Positions 16,653 through 26,082 of a stretch of DNA of 64,000 nt are shown piece after piece. The number at the start of each line of letters is the position of its first letter. Positions within the stretch are counted from its first letter, which is position 1. A model generated the notes under the pieces. It had not been told where the DNA came from. It saw only the letters and a program-made list of their open reading frames with translations, and did no database searches. The translations under genes were made by a program, and so were the position numbers. This DNA is from Pseudomonas sp. ANT_H4 (GTDB lineage: Bacteria; Pseudomonadota; Gammaproteobacteria; Pseudomonadales; Pseudomonadaceae), in contig NZ_VOBG01000005.1 of assembly GCF_008369295.1 (NCBI RefSeq), positions 186,001 to 250,000 of the forward strand, in the 5' to 3' direction.

Positions 16653-17849
16653 ATGGAACTGGTTTTCGAAATGCTGAACACCAAGCAGTTCGTACCTACG
16701 CAGTTGTGCCAGAAGACCTTCAAACAGGCCGGCGGCGTGATTGGTCGGGGGGAAGATTGCGACTGGATCATTCCGGACCGCAAGCGTCACCTGTCCAACC
16801 ATCACGCGTTGATCAGCTACCGCGAAGGCACGTTTTTCCTGACCGATACCAGCAGCAACGGAATCCAGAATAGTGCCAGCGGCGCACGCTTGCACAAGGG
16901 CGATATGGTACGTATCGAGCACGGCAGCGTATACGTGCTGGGTGATTTCGAGATCCGTGCACGGCTAGTTCACGCCCTGGCGACTTCCGATGTGGAGGTC
17001 GGTCGTCCGCAAGCCGCTGGCAGTATCATTCCTGATGATGCGTTCCTCGACCTCGACCCGCTGAATGCTCTAGACCAGCAGGAACGTGTGTATTCGGAAA
17101 TCGACGAGCTGATCTCGCCAAGCACGGCGCCGGAAGACACCCGTCAGCGCGCCGACTATGCGCGCATCGACATGGAAAGCCTGATGGTGCCGGAGCTGAT
17201 CAATGCCCCGGCCGAACCTGCGCCCGCCCCGGCGCCGAAAGCCGTCGAGCGTCAGAGTGAAAGCTTCTGGGATCACTTTGGTGCTGCCCTGGGCGTGGAC
17301 TTCAAAGGCCTCGACCACAACGCCAAGGAAGCGCTCGCGCTCAACGCCGCACGCCTGCTCAAGCAAAGCGTCGGCGGTTTGCAGCAGAGCCTGCGCACCC
17401 GCAGCGAGTTGAAGAATGAACTACGCCTGGCTCAGACCACCGTGCAAGGCACGCAGAAAAACCCTCTGAAATTCGCCGTTGATGCCGGTGAAGCGCTGGG
17501 CATTCTGTTGCAGCCGAACAAGTTGGGCCAGTTGCCGGCCGAGCAGGCGATCTCTCGTACGTTCCGTGATTTGCAGGCGCATCAGGTCGCGTTGCTGACC
17601 GCCAGTCGTGCAGCGGTTCGCAGCACCCTGGAGCATTTCTCACCACAGCAACTGACCCTGCGTTTCGAGCGTGACAACAAGCCGTTGCTGGCCACCTCTG
17701 GCAGTCGCTGGAGAGCTTATGGGCGCTATCACCAGGCTTTGCGCCAGGATGATGATTGGAGCGAGCGCCTGCTGGCCCGCGACTTTGCTCAGGCCTACGA
17801 AGAACAGATCCGCCTGATTTCCACCCTCCACACCGACCACCAAGGATGA
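16653..17849 (+). CDS. fha2: FHA-domain protein TagH/Fha2
   Basis: This 398-residue cytosolic protein begins with an FHA domain (about 1-105): GGVIGRGEDCDWIIPDRKRHLSNHHALI and TDTSSNGI carry the phosphothreonine-binding residues (RG, S, H, SSNG). The rest matches the T6SS FHA C-terminal domain (FDHFGAAL-like DHFGAALGVDF; ALEHF-like STLEHFSPQQL). FHA proteins are phosphorylated by and bind the T6SS kinase, and the kinase and phosphatase genes are at the end of this operon. The ATG at 16653 follows AAGGAGCATCACC. The longer frame upstream overlaps orfX and is rejected. Confidence 0.92.
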   Translation: MELVFEMLNTKQFVPTQLCQKTFKQAGGVIGRGEDCDWIIPDRKRHLSNHHALISYREGTFFLTDTSSNGIQNSASGARLHKGDMVRIEHGSVYVLGDFEIRARLVHALATSDVEVGRPQAAGSIIPDDAFLDLDPLNALDQQERVYSEIDELISPSTAPEDTRQRADYARIDMESLMVPELINAPAEPAPAPAPKAVERQSESFWDHFGAALGVDFKGLDHNAKEALALNAARLLKQSVGGLQQSLRTRSELKNELRLAQTTVQGTQKNPLKFAVDAGEALGILLQPNKLGQLPAEQAISRTFRDLQAHQVALLTASRAAVRSTLEHFSPQQLTLRFERDNKPLLATSGSRWRAYGRYHQALRQDDDWSERLLARDFAQAYEEQIRLISTLHTDHQG

Positions 17850-17854
17850 TGCGC

Positions 17855-18355
17855 ATGTCTGGCCGCTCGACTGATTTTTTTAAGGTGCTGACTGCGCTGA
17901 CCACCTTGGCACTGATGGCCGGTTGCTCGACGCTATCGCCATATTCCCACGTCACCAAACTCAACCTGAAGCTGACGGCCAGCGATCAGTTGAACCCGGA
18001 CCTCAACGGTCGTCCGTCGCCGATTGTCGTTCGCCTGTTCGAACTCAAGCACCCGGCGGCGTTCGAGAACGCAGACTTTTTCAGCCTGTACGAGCGTGCC
18101 AAGGAGTCCCTGGTTCCGGACATGGTGTCGACCGAGGAGCTGGAGCTGCGTCCGGGCGAAACCGTCGAACTCAAGCTTAGCGTCGAGGAGGGTAGCCGCT
18201 ACGTCGGTGTCCTCGCGGCCTACCGCGACCTGCCGGATACCAAATGGCGCTACACCCTACAAGTCGCCCCGGTGGAAGTCACCGACGCCGACCTGATCCT
18301 CGACCAGAGCGGAATTCGCAACACCCATGAATTGCTAGTCAAGGCGGCTGACTGA
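17855..18355 (+). CDS. tssJ: TssJ, outer-membrane lipoprotein of the T6SS membrane complex
   Basis: This 166-residue protein has a lipoprotein signal peptide ending MAGC near residue 24, and the TssJ domain with LTASDQLNPDLNGRPSPIVV and the hallmark RLFELK. It binds the periplasmic end of TssM. Three in-frame ATGs lie at 17846, 17849 and 17855. The last is chosen because AAGGA is 8 nt upstream; the first is too close to it. The gene overlaps or nearly overlaps the FHA gene stop. tssK follows after 2 nt. Confidence 0.92.
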   Translation: MSGRSTDFFKVLTALTTLALMAGCSTLSPYSHVTKLNLKLTASDQLNPDLNGRPSPIVVRLFELKHPAAFENADFFSLYERAKESLVPDMVSTEELELRPGETVELKLSVEEGSRYVGVLAAYRDLPDTKWRYTLQVAPVEVTDADLILDQSGIRNTHELLVKAAD

Positions 18356-18357
18356 CC

Positions 18358-19689
18358 ATGAACTCCCATAAAGTCATTTGGCAGGAAGGCATGTTGCTGC
18401 GTCCGCAGCACTTCCAGCACAACGATCGCTACTACGACCACCAGATGAAGACCCGCACCCAATTACTGGGCAGCTACATCTGGGGCTTCCTCAACCTGGA
18501 CATCGACTTGCAGTTCCTTAACATGGGCAAACTGGTGATCAGCCAGGCATCGGGGATTCTGCCGGACGGTAGCCTGTTTGAACTGGGTGGTAATACTGAA
18601 CCGCTGGCCCTAGACGTGCCGCCGAACACCGGCAACACGCCAATCTATCTGGCTCTGCCGTTGGTCACCGGCAACCATGTCGAAGCCCGTCGGCCGGAGC
18701 AGTCCGACGTGCTGGCGCGCTATACCGCGTACGAAGCGGAAGTAGCCGACTCCAACGCTGGCGACGACTCCGCCAGCCAGGTCAGTTGCGCCCGCCCGGA
18801 CTTCAAGCTATTGCTCGGCGAGCAGCAGAGCGATCAGGCGTACGTGAAGCTGAAAATCTGCGAAGTACTCGATACCACGCCGGACGGCGTGATCAGCCTC
18901 GCCCCGGAATTCGTACCAACCTACATCCAGGCGCATGCCTCCAGCTACCTGCTGTCTTGCCTCAAGGAAGTGATTAGCATGCTCGGCAACCGCGGCGACG
19001 CCATTGCTGACCGGATCCGTTCCAATGGCAAGGTGGGTGGCGCGGAAGTCGGCGACTTTATGATGCTTCAACTGATCAACCGTACCGAACTACTCCTGCG
19101 TCACTACCTCAGCCTGGAACAGGTTCATCCGGAAGAGCTGTACCGAACGCTGCTGACCATGCTCGGCGATCTGGCGACCTTCTCCAGTGAAAGTAAGCGG
19201 CCTCGTTTGGACAGCCGTTATCAGCACAGCGATCAGGGAGCAAGCTTCCGTAAATTGATGGACGCGATCCGTCAGGTATTGTCGATGGTGCTGGAACAGC
19301 ACGCCATTGAGCTGGAGCTGCAAGCGCGTCAATACGGGATCATCGTCTCGCCGTTGCACGACCATAACCTGCTAGGTTCTGCCTCGTTTGTGCTGGCGGC
19401 GAGTGCCAACTGCGACTCCGAAGAATTGCGCCATCGCTTGCCGGCGCACCTCAAGGTCGGCCCGGTGGAGCGTATCCGTCAACTGGTCAACCTGCATCTA
19501 CCAGGCATCAAGGTCAAACCGTTGCCTGTGGCCCCTCGGCAGATTGCGTTCCACTCCAACAAAACTTATTTCATTCTCGAACTCAGCTCCGAAGACTTGG
19601 CGCAACTCGAACGCTCCGGCGGTTTCGCGTTCCACGTGTCCGGCGAATTCGCCGAGCTTGAACTGAAATTTTGGGCCATCAGGAACTGA
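18358..19689 (+). CDS. tssK: TssK, baseplate-to-membrane-complex connector
   Basis: This 443-residue protein begins MNSHKVIWQEGMLLRPQHFQ, the classic TssK opening. It connects the baseplate wedge to TssL and TssM. The LRHYLSLEQVHPEELYRTLLTMLGDLATF block in the middle and the C-terminal KTYFILELSSEDL are as in the family. It starts 2 nt after tssJ. Length is normal and there is no sign of damage. Confidence 0.96.
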   Translation: MNSHKVIWQEGMLLRPQHFQHNDRYYDHQMKTRTQLLGSYIWGFLNLDIDLQFLNMGKLVISQASGILPDGSLFELGGNTEPLALDVPPNTGNTPIYLALPLVTGNHVEARRPEQSDVLARYTAYEAEVADSNAGDDSASQVSCARPDFKLLLGEQQSDQAYVKLKICEVLDTTPDGVISLAPEFVPTYIQAHASSYLLSCLKEVISMLGNRGDAIADRIRSNGKVGGAEVGDFMMLQLINRTELLLRHYLSLEQVHPEELYRTLLTMLGDLATFSSESKRPRLDSRYQHSDQGASFRKLMDAIRQVLSMVLEQHAIELELQARQYGIIVSPLHDHNLLGSASFVLAASANCDSEELRHRLPAHLKVGPVERIRQLVNLHLPGIKVKPLPVAPRQIAFHSNKTYFILELSSEDLAQLERSGGFAFHVSGEFAELELKFWAIRN

Positions 19690-19694
19690 CCGAC

Positions 19695-20570
19695 ATGATC
19701 AAGGATACGGAATACAGCCAGGACGATAAAACCGTCCTGCTCGACCGTCAGGGCCACGGTCCGGCGTCGAGTCCGCTGACGGACTTCGCTGCGCCGCCAC
19801 GCTTCGAGCAGCTCGAAGAACGCATGATATACGCTGCGCGCTTGCGCCCGGCCGAAGCGTTCAATATCAGTCTGAACTCGCTGGTGGCTGCTGCCTCTGA
19901 GTTGTTGTCGGAAGTAGTGCGCCTCAAGCACAGCGCAACCCATGAAAACATGCACGTGCTCAACGAGCGACTGACCACCGGGCTGAAACTGTTTGAAGTC
20001 AGTGCCCTGCACAATGGTGCCGAAAGCAGCCAGGTGATGGCCGCCCGTTACGTGCTCTGCACCGTGGCTGACGAAGCTGTTGTCACCACGCCGTGGGGCA
20101 ACGAAAGCGAGTGGTCGCAGATGAGCCTGCTCAGCAGCTTCCACAACGAAACCTTCGGCGGTGAGAAGTTTTTCCAGTTACTCGATCGCTTGTCGAAAAG
20201 CCCGGTCAAGCACCTGCCGATGCTGGAGTTGATGTACCTGTGCCTATCTTTGGGTTTCGAAGGCAAATACCGCGTACAAGCTCGCGGGATGCTCGAACTC
20301 GAAGGCATCCGCGACGCCTTGTATCGCCAGATCCGCCAGTTGCGCGGCGATACGCCACGCGAGTTGTCACCGCATTGGGAAGGCCTGAACGATCAGCGCC
20401 GTAGCTTGGTGCGCATCGTGCCGGTGTGGATGGTGGTGCTGTTTACCTTCGTCTGTCTGGTGATGATGTATTCGGGCTTCGCCTGGGTACTGGGCGAGCA
20501 GCGCGACACCGTTCTGCAACCTTATCAGCCGTTTGATCCGGCCGCGGCCCTGCCGCAGTCGCAGCCGTAA
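19695..20570 (+). CDS. tssL: TssL (DotU/IcmH), inner-membrane T6SS protein
   Basis: This 291-residue protein has a cytosolic DotU domain and a single C-terminal membrane segment (VWMVVLFTFVCLVMMY, about residues 247-262). The DotU core is seen in RYVLCTVADEAVVTTPWG and FGGEKFFQLLDRL. There is almost nothing after the membrane segment, so no peptidoglycan-binding OmpA domain is fused. The ATG at 19695 lies 5 nt after the tssK stop. A TTG further upstream inside tssK is less likely. Confidence 0.95.
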   Translation: MIKDTEYSQDDKTVLLDRQGHGPASSPLTDFAAPPRFEQLEERMIYAARLRPAEAFNISLNSLVAAASELLSEVVRLKHSATHENMHVLNERLTTGLKLFEVSALHNGAESSQVMAARYVLCTVADEAVVTTPWGNESEWSQMSLLSSFHNETFGGEKFFQLLDRLSKSPVKHLPMLELMYLCLSLGFEGKYRVQARGMLELEGIRDALYRQIRQLRGDTPRELSPHWEGLNDQRRSLVRIVPVWMVVLFTFVCLVMMYSGFAWVLGEQRDTVLQPYQPFDPAAALPQSQP

Positions 20571-20583
20571 ACAGGGACGTGTG

Positions 20584-23500
20584 ATGAAAAAGTTTTTCAA
20601 GAAAGTTGGCGCATTCTTGCGCAAGACCTGGGTTTGGACGCTGCTGCTGGTGCTGTTTGTTGCGCTGTTGGTGTGGTTCGCCGGGCCGCTGCTGGCGGTT
20701 GATGACTACAAGTTCTGGGAAGGTTCGACCTCCCGCTTGCTGACCATCAGTGTGCTGTTCCTGATCTGGGGCCTGACCATGGTCTTTGTCAGTTGGCGCG
20801 CTGGCGTGCGCAAAAAAGCGGGCGAGGAAAGCGAAGACGGCCAGGATCGTATCCGCCGCGAAGAGCAGATCGACGAAGAGCAGAAAGAGTTGAAGACGCG
20901 CTTCAAAGACGCGTTGAAAACCCTGAAGACGTCGAGCCTGTATCGCGGCCGTAGCGAGCGCTGGCGCAGTGATTTGCCGTGGTACCTGCTGATTGGCCCG
21001 CAGGGCAGTGGCAAAACCAGCTTACTGGACTTCTCGGGGCTTGAGTTTCCGATCAACAAGATCGACCGAAAACTGACCCGCGACACCCTCGGCACCCGAC
21101 ACTGCGACTGGTACTTCGCCGATCACGGCGTGCTGATCGACACTGCTGGCCGTTACTTGACCCAGCCGGATGCCGAAGTCGATGGCAGTGCCTGGAGCAC
21201 GTTGCTCGATCTGCTGCGCAAGCGTCGCCGCAATCGTCCGCTGAACGGTGTACTGGTGACCATTCCGGTGGAAACCCTGCTGAACGGCAGTGAACAGGAC
21301 CTTGACGCCCTGGCCCGCCAGGTGCGTGCGCGCCTGCAAGACGTGCATCAGAAATTGCACGTTGATGTGCCGATTTACCTTGTATTAAGTAAGGCGGATC
21401 GCCTGCTCGGTTTCGATGAGTTCTTCGACCAATTGACTCGTGAAGAAAGCGATCAGGTGCTCGGTACCAGTTTCCGCAAGGATCAGAGCGGCACTGATGT
21501 GACCGTGCTGCGCACTGAGTTCGGAGCGTTGCTGCATCGCCTCAACAGCCAGGTGATCACGCGCATACACCAGGAGCGTGACACCCAGCGCCGTGGCCGC
21601 ATCCTCGACTTCCCGCATCAACTGGGGCAAATCGGCGAGCGTCTGTGCCTGTTCGTCGATATGGCGTTCACCGGCAACCGCTACCAGCGTGTCAGCCAGT
21701 TGCGCGGTTTTTACCTGACCAGCGCCCCACATCTGACTGAGGAAATGGACGCAACCACCGCCAGCATCGGTGCCAACCTGGGCATGAACGTCGGCGTGCT
21801 GCCGACGCTGCGCAGTGGCCGTTCGCGCTTCATCCACCATTTACTCAGCCGGGTAATTTTCCCCGAGGCCGATCTTGCAGGCCTGGACAAACGCGAACGC
21901 AGCCGCATCCATTGGGGCCAGCGTGCGCTGTACGTGGGCGCACTGGCCGCACTGGCGCTATTTGGTATGCTCTGGGCGGGCGGTTTCTCCGCGAACTACG
22001 AGCGCCTGGAAAACCTGCGTAACCTGGCACAAACCTGGAACCAACAGAACTCGCCCCTCACCACCCGTGATGACACCATGGCGGTGCTCAAGACCCTCGA
22101 CACCCGTTACGCGGCTACTCAGGTGTTCCCAAAAAAAGGTGACGTGGGTTACCACGAGCGTGGCGGTCTGTATCAAGGTGAAGACGTTAATCCGGTGGTT
22201 AAGACTGCCTATGAACGTGAGCTTGAAGGACAGCTATTGCCACGGGTCGCGACCCTGCTAGAAGGGCAGATTCGCGCCAACATGAAGGACCGCGAACGCC
22301 TGCTCAATAGCTTGCGTGCGTACCTGATGCTGAATATGAAGGATCGCCGCGACGCGCCTTGGCTCAAGGACTGGGTCGCTGCCGAATGGTCCCAGCGATA
22401 CACCGGCAACACCGCGGTGCAAAACGGCTTGAACAGCCACTTCGAACGCTTGCTGAAACAGCCGTTTATCTATTCACTTAATGATCAGTTGGTGGTTCAG
22501 GCACGTCAGGTTTTGCGCAGTGAGTCCCTGGCCAACGTGGTGTATCGGATGCTGCGCGAGCAGGCCCGTAACCTGCCGGAATACCGTTTGAGCCAACACC
22601 TCGGTCCACAGGGAGCGCTGTTTGTTGGCACCGATTACGTGATCCCGGGGTTCTACACTCAACAAGGCTATCAGCAGTATTTTTCGGTGCAGGGCTCGAT
22701 GCTGGTCACCGATATCCTAAGTGACAACTGGGTACTGGGTGAAGGCTCGGGTATCAGCGGTATGGATTTACGTCGCCTGATGGTCGAACTCGAGCAGCTG
22801 TATTTTCGCGACTACGCCAACTACTGGGGTGAAGCGGTGGGCCGGATCGCGCTGCCGGCCATCAACGATTTTAGTGACGGCGCCGAGCAATTGGCGGGCC
22901 TGACATCTGCCAATTCGCCGATTCTGCAACTGCTGGTGCAAGTACGTGAAAACACCCGTTTCCCAGTGGTCGCTGACACGGCAGATGAAGCCGCCGATGC
23001 GGCAGGCAAACTGGCAGACAAGGGCGGTAAACTCGGAAAATTAGCGGTCACTGCGGCCGGCAAGGCGGCTGACGCCCTGGTGAAAAAATTGCCGGACACC
23101 GCGAAGAAATCCCTGCAAAGTCGCTTTGAGTCGCTGCACAGCTTGCTGGATGACAACAACGGCCCAACCGCTGACCTGACCCCGGCCCTTACCGCCCTCA
23201 ACGACCTGCAAATGCAGATGGCTAGCCTGGCCCGTGCCAGTTCTCCGGAGCAAGCCGCGTTCGAAATGGCCAAGACCCGCATGGGTGGTCAGCGTGATGC
23301 GCTGAGCAACCTGCGCAATGCGTCGGGCCGTCTGCCGCGCCCGGTGAGTGTGTGGTTCAACGTATTGGCTGAAGATACCTGGCGTCTGGTACTCAGCGAT
23401 TCCTATCGATATCTGAATCAGCGCTATCAGAGTGAGCTGTACAGCTTCTACGGCAAGGCGATCAGCAAGCGCTATCCGTTCAGCGCCCACAGCGCCAGTG

Positions 23501-24111
23501 ACGTGGCAATCAGCGACTTTCGCGAGTTCTTCAAGGCCCAGGGGATTGCCGACCGCTTCTTCGACAGCTACCTGCGTCCGTTTGTCAGCGGTGATCCGGG
23601 TAACTACCGCATGCGCAGCGTCGATGGTCACAGTCTGCCGATTTCCAAGGTCTACCTTGATCAGATGGCCGCCGCGCTCGTGATCCGCCAGAGCTTCTTC
23701 GCCGACAACCCGACCGAGCCTCAGGTGCAGTTCAAACTGGAGCCTTACACCCTCGACTCGACTGTCAGCCGTTCCGAGTTCAAGTTTGGTGACAAGACCA
23801 TTGAGTACCGCCATGGACCGATCGTGCCTGTGTCGTTCAAGTGGCCGGCCGACGCTGAAGACGGTCGTACCAGCCTGGTGCTCGACAAAATTGTCGGCCG
23901 CCCGCTGGGTATCGAGAAGAACACCGGCCCTTGGTCGTTGTTCCGTCTGTTTGATTTGATGCAGACCGAATACCTGACCGGCCGTGACGTGCTGGTGCTC
24001 AAGGCTGACGTAGGAGGCCTACGCGCCAACTACTTACTGACCAGCCAGCGCACGCCAAACCCGTTCGATATGGGCGTGCTGCGCAACTTCCGCATGCCGG
24101 TGCAGCTTTGA
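20584..24111 (+). CDS. tssM: TssM (IcmF), inner-membrane core of the T6SS
   Basis: This 1175-residue protein has two N-terminal membrane segments (about 15-35 and 45-65), a cytosolic NTPase-like domain with Walker A GPQGSGKTS near residue 137, a third membrane segment near 460 (ALAALALFGMLWAGGF), and a long periplasmic part that meets TssJ. The Walker A is kept, so nucleotide binding is possible. The ATG at 20584 follows AGGGACGTGTG. A short Ala/Lys/Gly-rich low-complexity stretch (AADAAGKLADKGGKLGKLA) near residue 810 is odd for the family and may be a flexible insertion. Its stop overlaps the phosphatase start. Confidence 0.95.
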   Translation: MKKFFKKVGAFLRKTWVWTLLLVLFVALLVWFAGPLLAVDDYKFWEGSTSRLLTISVLFLIWGLTMVFVSWRAGVRKKAGEESEDGQDRIRREEQIDEEQKELKTRFKDALKTLKTSSLYRGRSERWRSDLPWYLLIGPQGSGKTSLLDFSGLEFPINKIDRKLTRDTLGTRHCDWYFADHGVLIDTAGRYLTQPDAEVDGSAWSTLLDLLRKRRRNRPLNGVLVTIPVETLLNGSEQDLDALARQVRARLQDVHQKLHVDVPIYLVLSKADRLLGFDEFFDQLTREESDQVLGTSFRKDQSGTDVTVLRTEFGALLHRLNSQVITRIHQERDTQRRGRILDFPHQLGQIGERLCLFVDMAFTGNRYQRVSQLRGFYLTSAPHLTEEMDATTASIGANLGMNVGVLPTLRSGRSRFIHHLLSRVIFPEADLAGLDKRERSRIHWGQRALYVGALAALALFGMLWAGGFSANYERLENLRNLAQTWNQQNSPLTTRDDTMAVLKTLDTRYAATQVFPKKGDVGYHERGGLYQGEDVNPVVKTAYERELEGQLLPRVATLLEGQIRANMKDRERLLNSLRAYLMLNMKDRRDAPWLKDWVAAEWSQRYTGNTAVQNGLNSHFERLLKQPFIYSLNDQLVVQARQVLRSESLANVVYRMLREQARNLPEYRLSQHLGPQGALFVGTDYVIPGFYTQQGYQQYFSVQGSMLVTDILSDNWVLGEGSGISGMDLRRLMVELEQLYFRDYANYWGEAVGRIALPAINDFSDGAEQLAGLTSANSPILQLLVQVRENTRFPVVADTADEAADAAGKLADKGGKLGKLAVTAAGKAADALVKKLPDTAKKSLQSRFESLHSLLDDNNGPTADLTPALTALNDLQMQMASLARASSPEQAAFEMAKTRMGGQRDALSNLRNASGRLPRPVSVWFNVLAEDTWRLVLSDSYRYLNQRYQSELYSFYGKAISKRYPFSAHSASDVAISDFREFFKAQGIADRFFDSYLRPFVSGDPGNYRMRSVDGHSLPISKVYLDQMAAALVIRQSFFADNPTEPQVQFKLEPYTLDSTVSRSEFKFGDKTIEYRHGPIVPVSFKWPADAEDGRTSLVLDKIVGRPLGIEKNTGPWSLFRLFDLMQTEYLTGRDVLVLKADVGGLRANYLLTSQRTPNPFDMGVLRNFRMPVQL

Positions 24112-24839
24112 TACTGGTGGCCAGTCCCTGGCGTAGCGCTGCGCGCACCCATGCCGGCAAGGTTCGGGCGCGCAACGAAGATGCTTTCCTGGACGCTCCA
24201 CAGCAGGGGCTGTGGGTGGTCGCAGACGGTATGGGCGGTCATCAGGGGGGCGATATCGCCAGCCAGTTGATCGTCGCCAGCCTGGCGGAATTGCCGGTAC
24301 AGGATGATTTCGACGAACGACTCAAAGGCATCCGCCAGTGCCTGCACTGGCTCAACCGTCGTTTGGGTCAGGAGTTGACCGTCACCACCGGGCGCCACGA
24401 CAGCATCATGGGCAGCACTGTGGTGGCGTTGCTGGTGGAAGGCAATCGCGCGGCCTGCATCTGGGCCGGCGATAGCCGCTGCTATCTGTGGCGTGGCCAG
24501 CGTTTGTATCAGCTGTCCAAAGATCATTCACTGCAACAACAACTGATCGACGCACAACAAATGAGCGTCGAGCAGGCCAAGGCCCATCCTGCCGCATATG
24601 CCTTGACCCGCGCGGTCGGGGCAGCCGAGCAATTGACCCTGGATGTGCTGGAGCTTGAGGTCTATCCCGGCGATGCATTTTTGCTCTGCAGCGATGGTTT
24701 GTATCAAGGGCTCAGTAGCGATGCACTCGGCAACGCCTTGAGCCTGACCGCGCCGCAGGTTGCACTGAAGCGTTTGTTTGACGGTGCACTGCGTGGCTCG
24801 GCCCGGGACAACCTGACAGCTGTGGTCATCCGCCAATGA
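24108..24839 (+). CDS. stp1: PppA/Stp1-type PP2C Ser/Thr phosphatase
   Basis: This 243-residue PP2C phosphatase opposes the kinase encoded next and probably removes phosphate from the FHA protein. Metal-binding motifs are RNEDAFLD, VADGMGGHQGGD, AGDSRCYLWR, LLCSDGLYQGL and the terminal DNLTAVV, all intact. No membrane segment is present. The start is uncertain: a TTG at 24108 gives a 4-base overlap with the tssM stop, and a GTG at 24117 is also possible. Both keep the whole catalytic domain. It corresponds to stp1 (PA1670). Confidence 0.9.
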   Translation: MILVASPWRSAARTHAGKVRARNEDAFLDAPQQGLWVVADGMGGHQGGDIASQLIVASLAELPVQDDFDERLKGIRQCLHWLNRRLGQELTVTTGRHDSIMGSTVVALLVEGNRAACIWAGDSRCYLWRGQRLYQLSKDHSLQQQLIDAQQMSVEQAKAHPAAYALTRAVGAAEQLTLDVLELEVYPGDAFLLCSDGLYQGLSSDALGNALSLTAPQVALKRLFDGALRGSARDNLTAVVIRQ

Positions 24840-25843
24840 CTGAACTTATGCGCCCGATTGACGACCTGCTGGTGAGCGAAGAACAGGACCGCAACCTGAC
24901 CTACTTTGCGTTCGCCAAGTCGCACAAGGCAGAGGTTGCGCTGATGCCCGCCAAGGCCAGCATCGGTGAAATGCCTGACGTACTGGCAGGCCGCTACCGC
25001 ATCGAGAGACTGCTCGGTGCCGGTGGTATGGGCGCGGTTTACCGTGCACGGGACTTGCTGAGCGAACAGTTCGGTGATCCCGACCCTTACGTCGCGCTGA
25101 AAGTTCTCAGCGAAGAATTTGCCGAGTCGCCGGACGCCAGCGCGTTGCTGTACAACGAGTTCGCCCTGACCCGACGGCTGCGTCACGACAACGTTCTGCG
25201 TTTTCACACCTTTGAAGTGGACACCCATTGCCTGCGCGCCTTTATTACCATGGAGCTCATGCGTGGGTTGACCCTGGACAACTTACTCTGCGGGCGGCCC
25301 CAGGGTCTGCCATGGGAAGAGTTGCGCGACATCACGCTGCCGTTGCTCGATGCACTGGCCTACGCCCATGCACGCGGCGTGCTGCATGGTGATATGAAAC
25401 CCAGCAACGTTATGCTCAGCGAAGAAGGCGTGCGCCTGTTTGACTTCGGCCTTGGCCAAGCGGAGGAAGGCATCCTGCCCGGTCTGCCGCACCTGAGCCG
25501 CGAACGTTTCAACGGTTGGACTCCCGGCTACGCCGCTCCGGAGTTACTGGAAGGCCAGCCACTGTCCGCCAGCGCCGACATCTACAGCGTGGCTTGTGTG
25601 ATCTACGAGCTGGCGGGAGGCAAACCCCCGTTCCGCCGCTTGCCCTCGATCCAGGACCGCGACGAGCATCTGGAGCGCGAGCTGCTAGCACCTGAGAACT
25701 TGCCAAAACATTGCTGGTCAGCCTTGCGTACAGCGTTGGCTTTCGACGTGGCGGGTCGAACGATCACTGCCAAACAATTGCGTGACGCTTTCACCGTCAC
25801 TCCGTCTTGGCTGCAACGCTTGATGCATTGGCGTAACGGATGA
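24836..25843 (+). CDS. stk1: PpkA/Stk1-type Ser/Thr protein kinase
   Basis: This 335-residue kinase has a short N-terminal region (1-50) and then the kinase fold: Gly-rich loop LLGAGGMGAVYRA near 59, catalytic Lys in ALKVL near 87, HGDMKPSN near 183, DFG near 202 and APE near 233. The Arg of the usual HRD motif is Gly, so it is a non-RD kinase. There is no membrane segment or sensor domain, unlike PpkA of the H1 system. It overlaps the phosphatase gene by ATGA and closes the operon. It probably phosphorylates the FHA protein (threonine phosphorylation pathway); this rests on gene order. Confidence 0.93.
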   Translation: MTELMRPIDDLLVSEEQDRNLTYFAFAKSHKAEVALMPAKASIGEMPDVLAGRYRIERLLGAGGMGAVYRARDLLSEQFGDPDPYVALKVLSEEFAESPDASALLYNEFALTRRLRHDNVLRFHTFEVDTHCLRAFITMELMRGLTLDNLLCGRPQGLPWEELRDITLPLLDALAYAHARGVLHGDMKPSNVMLSEEGVRLFDFGLGQAEEGILPGLPHLSRERFNGWTPGYAAPELLEGQPLSASADIYSVACVIYELAGGKPPFRRLPSIQDRDEHLERELLAPENLPKHCWSALRTALAFDVAGRTITAKQLRDAFTVTPSWLQRLMHWRNG

Positions 25844-26082
25844 CTACCGAACAGGGAGCAAACAATGTTCAACAGTTCTAACTAAATGCACTTCAGCCTG
25901 TCCCTAGACGACTATGCGATGCATTACTTATCTATCGAACTTCACAGTGATCTAACCCAATGGATTACCTGGTTACGCAGTCGCCGAGTCAAAGAGATGA
26001 GTGGTTTTGTGCGTGACGTCGGGCAATTGGAGGCGGTCCCCGGTTGCCCGGCGGCGTGTGACCGTAAATGCCAGCCTTGACC
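25844..26082. other. Gap after stk1 with a vestigial start
   Basis: GGGAGCAAACA followed by ATG (25865) looks like a good start signal, but the frame ends after six codons (MFNSSN). A following frame at 25886-26080 has no recognisable features. This may be the broken front of the kinase-like pseudogene that follows. Confidence 0.4.

Noticed and set aside
25886..26080. 64-codon frame after stk1
   Set aside because: No recognisable features or ribosome-binding site; it lies in a decayed region before the kinase remnant.
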